From the NCBI RefSeq assembly GCF_000718255.1, contig NZ_JOFJ01000021.1:1-64000 (forward strand): a stretch of 64,000 nucleotides of DNA. Reading direction: 5' to 3'. Below are positions 52,316-60,471 of the stretch, piece after piece (positions within the stretch are counted from its first letter, which is position 1; every line of letters starts with the position of its first letter). A model generated the notes under the pieces. The model was not told the DNA's origin. It ran no database searches and saw nothing but the letters and a program-made list of their open reading frames with translations. Origin of the DNA: Spirillospora albida (GTDB lineage Bacteria; Actinomycetota; Actinomycetes; Streptosporangiales; Streptosporangiaceae). Both the position numbers and the translations under genes were made by a program.

Positions 52316-53475
52316 GAGCGCCTCGACCTCGGCAGTCCGAGTCCCTGGACGGCGACCATGTCCCGCAGGACCTCGTTGACGCCGCCGCCGAACGTGTTGA
52401 CGATGCCCTGCCGGGACAGCTGCTCGATCTGCCCGGCGAGGGCCGCGCCCGGCGACTCCGGGCGGATCCGCCCGGCCGCGCCGAGCACCCCGGTCAGCGT
52501 CCGCTGGACGTCGATGTGCGTCTCCGTCCCGTACGTCTTCGTCGCCCCGGCCTGCGCGCCGGACAGCTCGCCCGCCTCGACGGCCGCGGTCATCTTCCAG
52601 TTCATGAGCCGCATCGCCTCGAGTTTGGCGTAGGTGCGGGCGAGGTCGCGGCGCACCCACGGGATGTCCGCGACGCCCTCGTCCCGCGCCCAGGCGGCGA
52701 CGTCCTCCCAGAGCCGGATCATCCGGCCGCCGAGCGCGGCGAGCCCGATGCGCTCGTGGTTGAGCTGCGTGGTGATGAGGCCCCAGCCGCCGTCCACGTC
52801 GCCCACGACGTCGGACGCCGGGACGCGCACGTTCCCGTAGTAGGTGGCCGTCACCACCATGCCGCCGACGCACTGGATCGGGCTCCAGGAGAACCCCTCC
52901 GCGTCCGTCGGGACGATGAGGATCGAGATGCCCTTGTGCTTCGGCGCGTCCGGGTTCGTCCGGCAGGCCAGCCACACGTAGTCGGCGGTGTTCGCGCCGG
53001 ACGTGAACACCTTGCTGCCGTCCACGACGAAGTCGTCGCCGTCCCGGACCGCGCGGGTGCGCAGCGACGCGAGGTCGGTACCGGCGTCCGGCTCGGTGTA
53101 GCCGATCGCGAAGACGATGTCGCCGGACAGGATGCCGGGCAGGAACCGCTTCCTCTGCTCGTCCGTCCCGTACCTCATCAGCGTCGGGCCGACCGTGTTC
53201 ACGGTGACGAACGGGAACGGCAGGCCGGCCCGCTGCACCTCGTCGAAGAACACGTACTGCTCGGCGATCGACTTGCCCTGCCCGCCGTACTCGGTCGGCC
53301 AGCCGTAACCGAGCCACCCGTCGTTGCCGAGCATCTTGACGATCTCGCGGAACCGGGGCCCGCCGACGCCCTCCTCGCCGGCGCGGCGGCGCTCGTCCTC
53401 GGGCAGCAGGTTCGCGAAATACGCCCGTAGCTCCGCGCGCAGCCTCTGCTGTTCTGCGGACTCACGCAGGTCCAT
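52312..53475 (-). CDS. chsE2: Acyl-CoA dehydrogenase, FadE29-like subunit (ChsE2)
   Basis: ATG 53475 (ggaagg six bases upstream) gives 387 residues, the length of mycobacterial FadE29; a GTG two codons earlier is possible. FAD-binding YTEPDAGTDLASLRTRAV (about 127-144), KVFTSGANTADYVWLACR, and C-terminal RQGIVNTFGGGVNEVLRDMVA. The residue normally used as catalytic Glu before G-T/G is Gly here (F-G-G-G). In the FadE28-FadE29 class the base is placed on another helix. It works with the protein at 50292. Confidence 0.9.
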   Translation of the reverse strand: MDLRESAEQQRLRAELRAYFANLLPEDERRRAGEEGVGGPRFREIVKMLGNDGWLGYGWPTEYGGQGKSIAEQYVFFDEVQRAGLPFPFVTVNTVGPTLMRYGTDEQRKRFLPGILSGDIVFAIGYTEPDAGTDLASLRTRAVRDGDDFVVDGSKVFTSGANTADYVWLACRTNPDAPKHKGISILIVPTDAEGFSWSPIQCVGGMVVTATYYGNVRVPASDVVGDVDGGWGLITTQLNHERIGLAALGGRMIRLWEDVAAWARDEGVADIPWVRRDLARTYAKLEAMRLMNWKMTAAVEAGELSGAQAGATKTYGTETHIDVQRTLTGVLGAAGRIRPESPGAALAGQIEQLSRQGIVNTFGGGVNEVLRDMVAVQGLGLPRSRRS

Positions 53476-53493
53476 GGACACCCTTCCGGTCGA

Positions 53494-55146
53494 TCATGGG
53501 AGAAACCTCAGGCGGCCGTTGGCGGCGAACTCCGCACGCAGCTCCGCCTTGTCGTCGGCCGTCATCTGGACGTAGGCGGGGGCGCCGCGGCCGATCCACC
53601 GGTACACGGGGTCGCCGGTGCGCCAGCCCTCGATCTGGAGCTGCTTGCGCGCGAGCTTCCCCGACCCCGTCGTCGGCAGCGAGGCCGACACCCGGACGAA
53701 CCGGGGAGCGCCCTTCGTGCCGAGGTCGGGCTGCGCCGCGAGGAACGCCGCGAAGTCGAGGTCGGCGAAGGCGACGCCGTCCGGGACCTCGATCGCCGCC
53801 ATCACCTGATCGCCGGAGCGCGGGTCGGGGACGGCGAACACCACCGCGTCCACGACCTTCGGGTGGCGGCGGATCACCAGCTGGATCTGCAGCGCCGACG
53901 TGTTCTCGGAGTCGACCCGGATCCAGTCGCCGGACCGGCCCGCGAAGTAGAGGAAGCCGCGCTCGTCCAGGTAGCCGAGGTCGCCCGTCCAGTACCAGCC
54001 GTGCCGGACGCGCTCGGCGTCCGCCTCCGGGTTCTTGTAGTAGCCCTCGAACTTCGCGGCGCCGTGCACGTCGACGATCTCACCGACGGCCGCCTCGGCG
54101 TTCAGAACGCGCCCGTGCTCGTCGAGGACGGCCGGGGCGCAGGTCTCGCGGGTCTCGGGGTTGACGATCCGGACGCCGTCGTGGGCGGGGACGCCGAACG
54201 CGGTCTCCGGCGCGTCCTTCGCCAGCCTGACCATGCCGGCGCCCTCGCTGGAGCCGTAGCCCTCGACGAGCCGCGCGCCGAACCTCCGGAGGAACTCCTT
54301 CTTGTCCTCCGGCGACGCCTCCGTCCCGAACCCGTGCGTGAGGGTGTTGTCGGCGTCGTCCGGCTGCTCCGGCGTGGCGAGGACGTAGCCGATCGCCTTG
54401 CCGACGTAGGTGAAGAACGTCGCGCCGTAGAAGCGGACGTCGGGCAGGAACCCGGACGCGGAGAACTTCGGCGCCAGGCACACGCACGCCCCCGCGTACA
54501 GGGACGGCGCCCAGAGCGCCATCAGCGCGTTCCCGTGGAACAGCGGCATCGGGCAGTACGAGACGTCGTCGCGCTTCACGTCGTACTTGGCGCTGTTGGC
54601 CTGCCCCAGCCCGTACAGCCGCCCTTGCGAGCAGCGCGCCGCCTTGGAGGCACCGGTCGTCCCCGACGTGAAGAGCAGCAGCATCTGCGTGGACGGGGTG
54701 ATCGCGGGGTCGCGGGCCGGTTCCGCACCGGCGTGCCGGTCGAGGAGAGCGGCGTACTCCTCCGAGTCGATGAGGAGGAAGCGGTCACGGGGGACGCCGA
54801 TGTCGAGGCCGTCGAGGAGCTTCGCCCCGGCCTCATCGGTGACCAGGAGCTGGAGGTCGGTGTGCCGGACCTCCTGCTCCAGGTACGCTCCCGTCCGCGT
54901 CGGGTTGATCCCGACGATCGTCGCGCCGCCGAGCGCCGCCGCGCCGAGCCACAGGACGTACTCCGGGACGTTGTCCAGCAGCACGCCGATGTGGAACGGG
55001 CCGTCCCGGCGCAGTTCCCGGGCCACGTCCGCCCGGACGGCGCTCGCCCGGACGACCTCGTCCCACGTCCACGACCGCTCGCGGCCGCGCAGCCCGGGGC
55101 GCTCGTCCCCGAGCCGCGCCAGCAGCAGATCGGCGATCGTCTCCAC
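53494..55146 (-). CDS. fadD17: FadD17-like acyl-CoA ligase
   Basis: 550 residues. LLLFTSGTTGASKAARCSQG is the P-loop (about 156-175, with Ala where PKG is usual), EGYGSSEGAG the acyl-AMP motif, TGDLGYLDERGFLYFAGRSGDWIRVDSENTSALQIQ the hinge region (about 428-463, region only), and TGSGKLARKQLQIEG holds the catalytic Lys. This matches FadD17/FadD19-type steroid side-chain ligases, which make CoA esters of cholestenoate or shorter side chains. It is 18 bases upstream of chsE2 and 16 bases after the reductase gene. Confidence 0.87.
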   Translation of the reverse strand: METIADLLLARLGDERPGLRGRERSWTWDEVVRASAVRADVARELRRDGPFHIGVLLDNVPEYVLWLGAAALGGATIVGINPTRTGAYLEQEVRHTDLQLLVTDEAGAKLLDGLDIGVPRDRFLLIDSEEYAALLDRHAGAEPARDPAITPSTQMLLLFTSGTTGASKAARCSQGRLYGLGQANSAKYDVKRDDVSYCPMPLFHGNALMALWAPSLYAGACVCLAPKFSASGFLPDVRFYGATFFTYVGKAIGYVLATPEQPDDADNTLTHGFGTEASPEDKKEFLRRFGARLVEGYGSSEGAGMVRLAKDAPETAFGVPAHDGVRIVNPETRETCAPAVLDEHGRVLNAEAAVGEIVDVHGAAKFEGYYKNPEADAERVRHGWYWTGDLGYLDERGFLYFAGRSGDWIRVDSENTSALQIQLVIRRHPKVVDAVVFAVPDPRSGDQVMAAIEVPDGVAFADLDFAAFLAAQPDLGTKGAPRFVRVSASLPTTGSGKLARKQLQIEGWRTGDPVYRWIGRGAPAYVQMTADDKAELRAEFAANGRLRFLP

Positions 55147-55162
55147 GTTCCCCCTCCCCGGC

Positions 55163-56344
55163 TCAGGACGCCTGGTTCGCGAGGACGCAGCGCGTCCCCG
55201 CGTAGATCTCCGTCATGCACTTGTTGCAGTGGATGCACAGCGACTTCGTGGCGGGTTCGGCCTGGATGCGGTTGATCAGGTCGGGCTCGCGCAGCAGCGC
55301 CCGCGCCATCGCGACGAACTGGAAGCCCTCCGCCATCGCGGTGTCCATGCCGGCCTTGTCGGTGACGCCGCCGAGCAGGATCATCGGCAGCTTCACCGCC
55401 GCGCGGATCTGCCGCGCGTGCTCCAGCAGGTAGAGGTCCCGGTAGGGGTAGCTGCGCAGCTTCCATCTGCCGAACACCTTGACGCCGGTCTTCATCGGCT
55501 GCGGGAACAGCGCGGCGAACTCGCGGAGCGGCGCGTCCCCCTTGAACAGGTACATCGGGTTGAGCAGCGAGCTGCCCGCCGTCATCTCCAGCGCGTCGAC
55601 GGTGCCGTCGGCCTCCAGCCACTGCGCGACCTGCCCGGCCTCGTCCAGCCAGAACCCGCCGGGCACGCCGTCGTCCATGTTCATCTTCGCGATGATCGCG
55701 ATGCGGTCGCCGACCCGGTCGCGGACGGCGCGGGCGATGTCCCGTGACAGCCGCGCCCGGTTCTCCAGCGACCCGCCGTACTCGTCGTCGCGGTGGTTCA
55801 GCTTCGGGCTGAGAAAGGAGCTGGCCAGGTAGTTGTGCCCGAGGTGGACCTCGACCGCGTCGAAGCCGGCCTCGATCGCCATCCCGGCCGCGTGCGCGTG
55901 CCCGTCGACGACCCGCCTCAGGTCGGCGCGCGTCGCGGCCTTGGTGAAGCTCTGGGTGGTCGCGTGGAAGTGGCGTCCGGGCGCCAGCGCTGGCGCCTCG
56001 TTGGCCTTCGGGTTCGCGACCGGCCCGGCGTGGCCGATCTGCGCGGAGACCGCCGCGCCCTCGGCGTGGACGGCCTCGGTCAGGTCCCGCAGACCGGGCA
56101 GCGCCGCGTCCGTCCAGAGGATCTGCTTGCGGTCGGTGCGGCCGTCCGGCGCCACCGCGCAGTACGCCACCGTCGTCATCCCGACGCCACCGCGGGCGTG
56201 CCGCACGTGGAAGTCGATCAACCGGTCGGTGACCAGGTTGTCCTTGCTCAGCCCCTCGTACGTCGCCGACTTGATCGTGCGGTTGCGCAGCGTCACCGGC
56301 CCGAGGCGGGCCGGGGCGAGGACGTCGGGTACGGGCTGGGTCAT
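55163..56344 (-). CDS. Old Yellow Enzyme-type NADH:flavin oxidoreductase
   Basis: ATG 56344 with aagg upstream; 393 residues. The FMN barrel begins VLAPARLGPVTLRNRTIKSAT, has QIGHAGPVANPK, EVHLGHNYLASSFLSPKLNHRDDEYGGSLENRARL (about 172-206, region only), and GGVTDKAGMDTAMAEGFQFVAMARALLREP. The C-terminus carries a Cys cluster (CIHCNKCMTEIYAGTRC) as in 2,4-dienoyl-CoA reductase-type enzymes with an iron-sulfur centre, though the following NAD(P)H domain is absent. It probably reduces a double bond in a steroid or dienoyl intermediate. It is first in the nine-gene minus-strand operon. Confidence 0.88.
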   Translation of the reverse strand: MTQPVPDVLAPARLGPVTLRNRTIKSATYEGLSKDNLVTDRLIDFHVRHARGGVGMTTVAYCAVAPDGRTDRKQILWTDAALPGLRDLTEAVHAEGAAVSAQIGHAGPVANPKANEAPALAPGRHFHATTQSFTKAATRADLRRVVDGHAHAAGMAIEAGFDAVEVHLGHNYLASSFLSPKLNHRDDEYGGSLENRARLSRDIARAVRDRVGDRIAIIAKMNMDDGVPGGFWLDEAGQVAQWLEADGTVDALEMTAGSSLLNPMYLFKGDAPLREFAALFPQPMKTGVKVFGRWKLRSYPYRDLYLLEHARQIRAAVKLPMILLGGVTDKAGMDTAMAEGFQFVAMARALLREPDLINRIQAEPATKSLCIHCNKCMTEIYAGTRCVLANQAS

Positions 56345-56390
56345 CTGGGGTCCTTCCTCCGCCACCTCTGGGGTGGCGCCTTGACGTTAA

Positions 56391-56427
56391 TCAGCGGGAC
56401 GCCCGGACGTTCCGGGCATCCCGCTGA
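56391..56427 (-). terminator. Terminator between the transporter operon and the steroid operon
   Basis: TCAGCGGGA-c-GCCCGGA (56391-56407) pairs with TCCGGGC-at-CCCGCTGA (56411-56427), a 16-bp stem with a small internal loop and a three-base turn. It marks the end of the upstream minus-strand transporter operon. Confidence 0.75.
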
Positions 56428-56454
56428 CTGGGAGCGGCAGGGCGGCCTGGCGGC

Positions 56455-56805
56455 TCAGTCGCGGCCCTTCAGCACCTCGCTGAGCTGGTCGAACTCGGCG
56501 AGCTGGCGCAGCAGCCACAGCCGCAGGACGCGGGTCACCGCGGCCGCCAGGTACAGGGCGCCGCCGAGGACGGTCAGCGCCAGGAACCCGACCGCGAGGA
56601 TCTGGAACGAGCCGATGTCGCGAAGATCGTCCTGCGTCAGCGAGCCGTTGTAGGCGACGAACGCCCCGGCCACGCCGACGACCATCAGCAGGACGCCGAT
56701 GATGCGGATCAGCCCGTCGTGCTTGGAGCCGTCCGTCTTCAGCTTCTGGTTCGCCACGTCGTCCTTGAACTTCTCGCGTCGGTCCTCGGTGAGCATTTCG
56801 GTCAA
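56455..56805 (-). CDS. Small two-span membrane protein at the end of the transporter operon
   Basis: 116 residues; the ATG overlaps the livF stop by four bases. After a charged N-terminus (DRREKFKDDVANQKLKTDGSK) come two spans (LIRIIGVLLMVVGVAGAFVAY, about 32-52, and QILAVGFLALTVLGGALYLAA, about 68-88) and a helical tail (LRLWLLRQLAEFDQLSEVLKG). Such proteins occur at the end of Liv-type operons in Actinobacteria and may be an accessory subunit. The family has no assigned function. Confidence 0.75.
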   Translation of the reverse strand: MTEMLTEDRREKFKDDVANQKLKTDGSKHDGLIRIIGVLLMVVGVAGAFVAYNGSLTQDDLRDIGSFQILAVGFLALTVLGGALYLAAAVTRVLRLWLLRQLAEFDQLSEVLKGRD

Positions 56806-57503
56806 CCTCCCAGGTAGTCGCCGGCCAGCCGGTCTTCGATCTCGTCGGGCGTGCCCGTCGCCGCGATCCGGCCGTGCAGCATCAGCGCGGCGGAGTCGGC
56901 GATCGGCAGGACGGCGCGGGCGAACTGCTCCGCCACCAGCACCGACAGGCCGCCCGCGACCAGCTCGGCGACCGTCTCGTACATCTCGCTCACGATCTTG
57001 GGTGCGAGGCCCATGGACAGCTCGTCCAGCAGGAGGACCGCCGGGTCGGTGCCGAGCGCCCGCGACAGCGCGAGCATCTGCTGCTCACCGCCCGACAGGG
57101 ACCCGGCGAGCTGGTCGCGGCGCTTGCCGAGGATGGGGAACCGGCCGTACGCCTTCTCCTCCATGTCCTTGAGCCTCGCGCCGGTCCCCGTGGCGGCCCA
57201 CAGGTTCTCCCGCACCGTCAGGTTCGGGAACACGCCCCGTCCTTCGGGGATGGAGCAGATACCGAGGCGGGCGGCGTCCTGCGCCGAGATGCCGTTCACC
57301 GTCCGTCCGGCGTAGCGCACTTCCCCGCCGGTGGCGGGGTGCAGGCCCGCGATGACCCGCATGGCGGTGGACTTGCCTCCGCCGTTCGGGCCGAGCAACG
57401 CCAGCAGCGTCCCGGGCCGCAACGCGAGGTCGACGCCGTGCAGGACCTCGATGGCGCCGTACCCGGCCTTGACACCGCTCAGTTCCAGGAGCGGTTCTGT
57501 CAT
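56802..57503 (-). CDS. livF: ABC transporter ATP-binding protein, LivF type
   Basis: 233 residues with Walker A GPNGGGKST (36-44), Q-loop region, signature SLSGGEQQMLALSRALGTDP (about 135-154), Walker B VLLLDE and switch His replaced by the LivF-typical AEQFARAV. It pairs with LivG to drive the fused permease. GTG/ATG coupling of all members (four-base overlap with livG) shows one operon. Confidence 0.92.
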   Translation of the reverse strand: MTEPLLELSGVKAGYGAIEVLHGVDLALRPGTLLALLGPNGGGKSTAMRVIAGLHPATGGEVRYAGRTVNGISAQDAARLGICSIPEGRGVFPNLTVRENLWAATGTGARLKDMEEKAYGRFPILGKRRDQLAGSLSGGEQQMLALSRALGTDPAVLLLDELSMGLAPKIVSEMYETVAELVAGGLSVLVAEQFARAVLPIADSAALMLHGRIAATGTPDEIEDRLAGDYLGG

Positions 57504-58231
57504 GTCGCCTCCTCGGTGCCGATGTAGGCCGCGATGACCTCCGGGGATTCCTGGATCTCCTGCGGTGTCCCGGACGCGATCAGCGACCCGTAGTCGAGGA
57601 CGTGGATCCGCGAGCACAGCCCCATCACCAGGGGCAGGTCGTGCTCGACGAGGCAGATCGCGAGGCCGTCGCCCGCGAGGCCCTTCAGCATCTCGGCGAA
57701 CCGCTCCGTCTCCTGCTCGGTCTGGCCGGACGCGGGCTCGTCCAGCAGCAGGACGCGCGGCGAGGTCATCAGCGCGCGCGCCACCTCCACGACGCGGGCC
57801 CTCCCGATCGGGACGTCCGACACGTCGCGTCCGGCGATGTCGGTGAGGCCCGTCCGCTCCAGGATCCTGTCGGTCTCCTCGTCCAGGTCGAACCGCTTGC
57901 GGGCGGTCGCGCGCAGGACGTCGCCCGCGACGCGGACGTTGTCGCGCACCGACAGCGACAGGAACAGCTCCAGCCGCTGGAAGGTGCGCGCCATCCCGCG
58001 CCGCGCGCGCTTGGCCGGGGACAGGGAGGTGATGTCCGTCCCGTCCAGCAGGACCCTGCCGGACGCCGGTCTCTGCAACCCGGTGACGGTGTTGAACATC
58101 GTGGTCTTGCCGGCGCCGTTCGGGCCGATCAGCCCGGTGATCTCACCCTCGGCCATGGTCAGGCTCACGTCGTCCACGGCGGTGTTGCCGCCGAACCGGA
58201 CGGTGATCCCGCGGGTCTCAAGCAGGGACAC
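57500..58231 (-). CDS. livG: ABC transporter ATP-binding protein, LivG type
   Basis: 243 residues from GTG 58231. Walker A is GPNGAGKTT (about 36-44), the long LivG insertion GMARTFQRLELFLSLSVRDNV is present, and the signature loop is unusual: DVPIGRARVVEVARALMTSP instead of LSGGQ, with G and R retained. Walker B is VLLLDEPASGQT. The signature change may lower ATP turnover or be tolerated because LivF supplies a canonical LSGGE. It overlaps the permease gene by 14 bases. Confidence 0.9.
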   Translation of the reverse strand: MSLLETRGITVRFGGNTAVDDVSLTMAEGEITGLIGPNGAGKTTMFNTVTGLQRPASGRVLLDGTDITSLSPAKRARRGMARTFQRLELFLSLSVRDNVRVAGDVLRATARKRFDLDEETDRILERTGLTDIAGRDVSDVPIGRARVVEVARALMTSPRVLLLDEPASGQTEQETERFAEMLKGLAGDGLAICLVEHDLPLVMGLCSRIHVLDYGSLIASGTPQEIQESPEVIAAYIGTEEAT

Positions 58232-60446
58232 CGGCCCCTCCCTTCCGGACGGTGGCGGGCAGGCCCAGCTCGCGGTCGAGTCGGGCGCGCAGCTCGTCGG
58301 TGTAGGGCTCGTCGATCCCGAGGAGCTCCAGCGGCGTCTCGCGCCTCCCCTTCTCCTCCAGGACGCTCTTGCCGATCACCGGCAGCAGCATGAGGACGCA
58401 CAGCGCCGCGATCGCGAACGTCCACGTCCCGATCACATCGGTCAGCGCCAGGACGTACAGCACCGCGCCCGCCGCGCCGCCCCCGTACAGGACGGGCTTG
58501 GCGGCCCGCAGGCTCCGGTACGCCTCGGCGACGTCGTGGACGAACCCGCTCGGGTTCCTGCCGACGCCCATCCCGACCAGCGCCGTCCCGACCAGGACGA
58601 GCTGCCCGACCGCCGTGTAGAGCGACGACATGGACTCGTGCTCCAGCGCCAGGTCGTTGAAGGTGGACACGAGGACGGCCGACCCGACGCCGGCGATCAG
58701 CCCGCCGAACAGGGCCCCGCTGATGTAGCCGATCCCCGCCACGACGACGAGCATCAGCAGCGCCAGACTCCCGGTGATCGTGAAGGTCTCCTGGGAGACC
58801 GTCCCGTGCGCGGACGACATCAGCACGCCGCCGAGCCCGGCGATCCCCGCGGAGATCATGAAGACGGACAGCTTCAGCCGGACGAGGCTCTGCCCGAGCA
58901 TCGCCGTGGCCGCCGGGCTGTCCTTCATCGCCGCGAGCCGCCGCCCGTACCCGCTGTTGCGGAGCGCGGCCAGACCGATGCCGAGCAGGGCGAACAGTAC
59001 GGTCGCGGTCATCAGGAACGCCGTCCCGTCGCGCAGGTCGAGCGGACCGGCCTTGAGGGGCGGGATGACGAGCGAACCGTCCGGGAAGATCGTGAACCTC
59101 TGCCCGAACCACTCGTGCTCGGTGGTGTCGCGCAGCACCATGTTCGACAGGAACACGCCGAACGCCATCGTCGCGAGCGCCAGGTACAGACCTCGCAGGC
59201 GCAGTGCGGGCAGCGCGACGAGCCCGCCGACCACCGCCGCGACCAGCACGCCGAGCAGCACGCCCTGCACGTTGAGGCGGGCCGCGAGGCCCTCCCCCGT
59301 CACACCGAAGTGGAACGCGACGATCGTCCCGATGGCGCCGAACGACAGCGGCGCGAGGTTCAGCTCGCCCGCGTAGCCGGTCAGGACGGTCAGCGACAGC
59401 GCGACGATCGCGAAGGTCATGCCGAGCGCGAACGCGGTGACGCCCGCGTCCGGCAGCAGCAGGCTGTAGAGGTACACGACCGCGATCAGTACCGCGCCCC
59501 ACACCGCCGCCGACCGGACGGACGGCACGCGGTAGCGCTCCCGCGTCCGGACGGCGGCACCGCGCAGCCGGTCCTGCGGCAGCACCACGAGCACGACGAA
59601 CAGGATGATCATCGGCAGCGAGACGCGGAGGTTGCCCGTGAACGTGCCCGCCGACGGCAGGTACGCCAGGACGTAGGTCACGGTCAGGCCCAGCACCATC
59701 GCGCCGGCGAACGTCCGCGGCAGGCTGCGCAGCCTGCCGAACATCGCCGCCGCGAACGCGTCGATGACCAGCAGCGTCAGCATGTTCGCGTCCATCGCAC
59801 CGCCGCTGATCGGGACGACCAGCACCCCGGCCAGCACGGCGAGGGTGGAGCCGAGCGCCCACGACAGCATCGCGGCGCGCTCGGGGTCGTGGCCGTTCAG
59901 CCGCAGCAGGTCCGGATCGTCGACCGAGCCCCGCATCACCACCCCCGCCCTACTGCGGGTGAACAGCACCCGCAGCAGGGCGGCGATGGCCACGGCGGCG
60001 ACCAGGCAGACGATCTCGTGGTACCGGACGGTCACCCCGGCGAGGGTGACCTTCGCGCCCGCACCGAAGAACATGTCGATGGTGCGGGCCTCGTCCGGGT
60101 TCCAGATCCACTGCGCCAGGTAGACCGTTCCCAGCAGCACCGCCACCGTCACGATGATCTTCGTGACATCGGCGGTACCGCGCAGCCCCTTCATGATCAG
60201 TGCGTGCAGCGCCGCGCCCATCACGGGACCGGCCACGCCGATCACCGCGATCAGCCCGAGCCACGTCGGCCAGTTCCACACCTGCGTGAAGTGCCAGTAC
60301 AGGAACGTGCCGAACATGGCCTGGGCGCCGTGCGCGAAGTTGAAGATTCCGGAGGTGTTGTAGGTCAGGACCAGCCCGGACGCGGCGATGGAGTACACCG
60401 CGCCCAGGACCAGGCCGAGGACCGTATACGTCAGGAACGTCGTCAT
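58218..60446 (-). CDS. livHM: Fused LivH-LivM ABC transporter permease
   Basis: 742 residues, about the sum of LivH (residues 1-290) and LivM (about 305-640). LivH features are YSIAASGLVLTYNTSGIFNFAHGAQAM (about 18-44, region only) and GSVDDPDLLRLNGHDPERAAMLSWALGS. LivM features are IVALSLTVLTGYAGELNLAPLSFGAIG and LAALRNSGYGRRLAAMKDSPAAT, the EAA-like loop. Fifteen or more hydrophobic spans follow the expected order, and a 100-residue C-terminal part adds two more spans and a charged tail. Fused permeases of this kind occur in actinobacterial transporters for aromatic and alicyclic acids. Confidence 0.9.
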   Translation of the reverse strand: MTTFLTYTVLGLVLGAVYSIAASGLVLTYNTSGIFNFAHGAQAMFGTFLYWHFTQVWNWPTWLGLIAVIGVAGPVMGAALHALIMKGLRGTADVTKIIVTVAVLLGTVYLAQWIWNPDEARTIDMFFGAGAKVTLAGVTVRYHEIVCLVAAVAIAALLRVLFTRSRAGVVMRGSVDDPDLLRLNGHDPERAAMLSWALGSTLAVLAGVLVVPISGGAMDANMLTLLVIDAFAAAMFGRLRSLPRTFAGAMVLGLTVTYVLAYLPSAGTFTGNLRVSLPMIILFVVLVVLPQDRLRGAAVRTRERYRVPSVRSAAVWGAVLIAVVYLYSLLLPDAGVTAFALGMTFAIVALSLTVLTGYAGELNLAPLSFGAIGTIVAFHFGVTGEGLAARLNVQGVLLGVLVAAVVGGLVALPALRLRGLYLALATMAFGVFLSNMVLRDTTEHEWFGQRFTIFPDGSLVIPPLKAGPLDLRDGTAFLMTATVLFALLGIGLAALRNSGYGRRLAAMKDSPAATAMLGQSLVRLKLSVFMISAGIAGLGGVLMSSAHGTVSQETFTITGSLALLMLVVVAGIGYISGALFGGLIAGVGSAVLVSTFNDLALEHESMSSLYTAVGQLVLVGTALVGMGVGRNPSGFVHDVAEAYRSLRAAKPVLYGGGAAGAVLYVLALTDVIGTWTFAIAALCVLMLLPVIGKSVLEEKGRRETPLELLGIDEPYTDELRARLDRELGLPATVRKGGAGVPA

Positions 60447-60471
60447 GGGGTCACCACCAGGGGGCGGTTGA

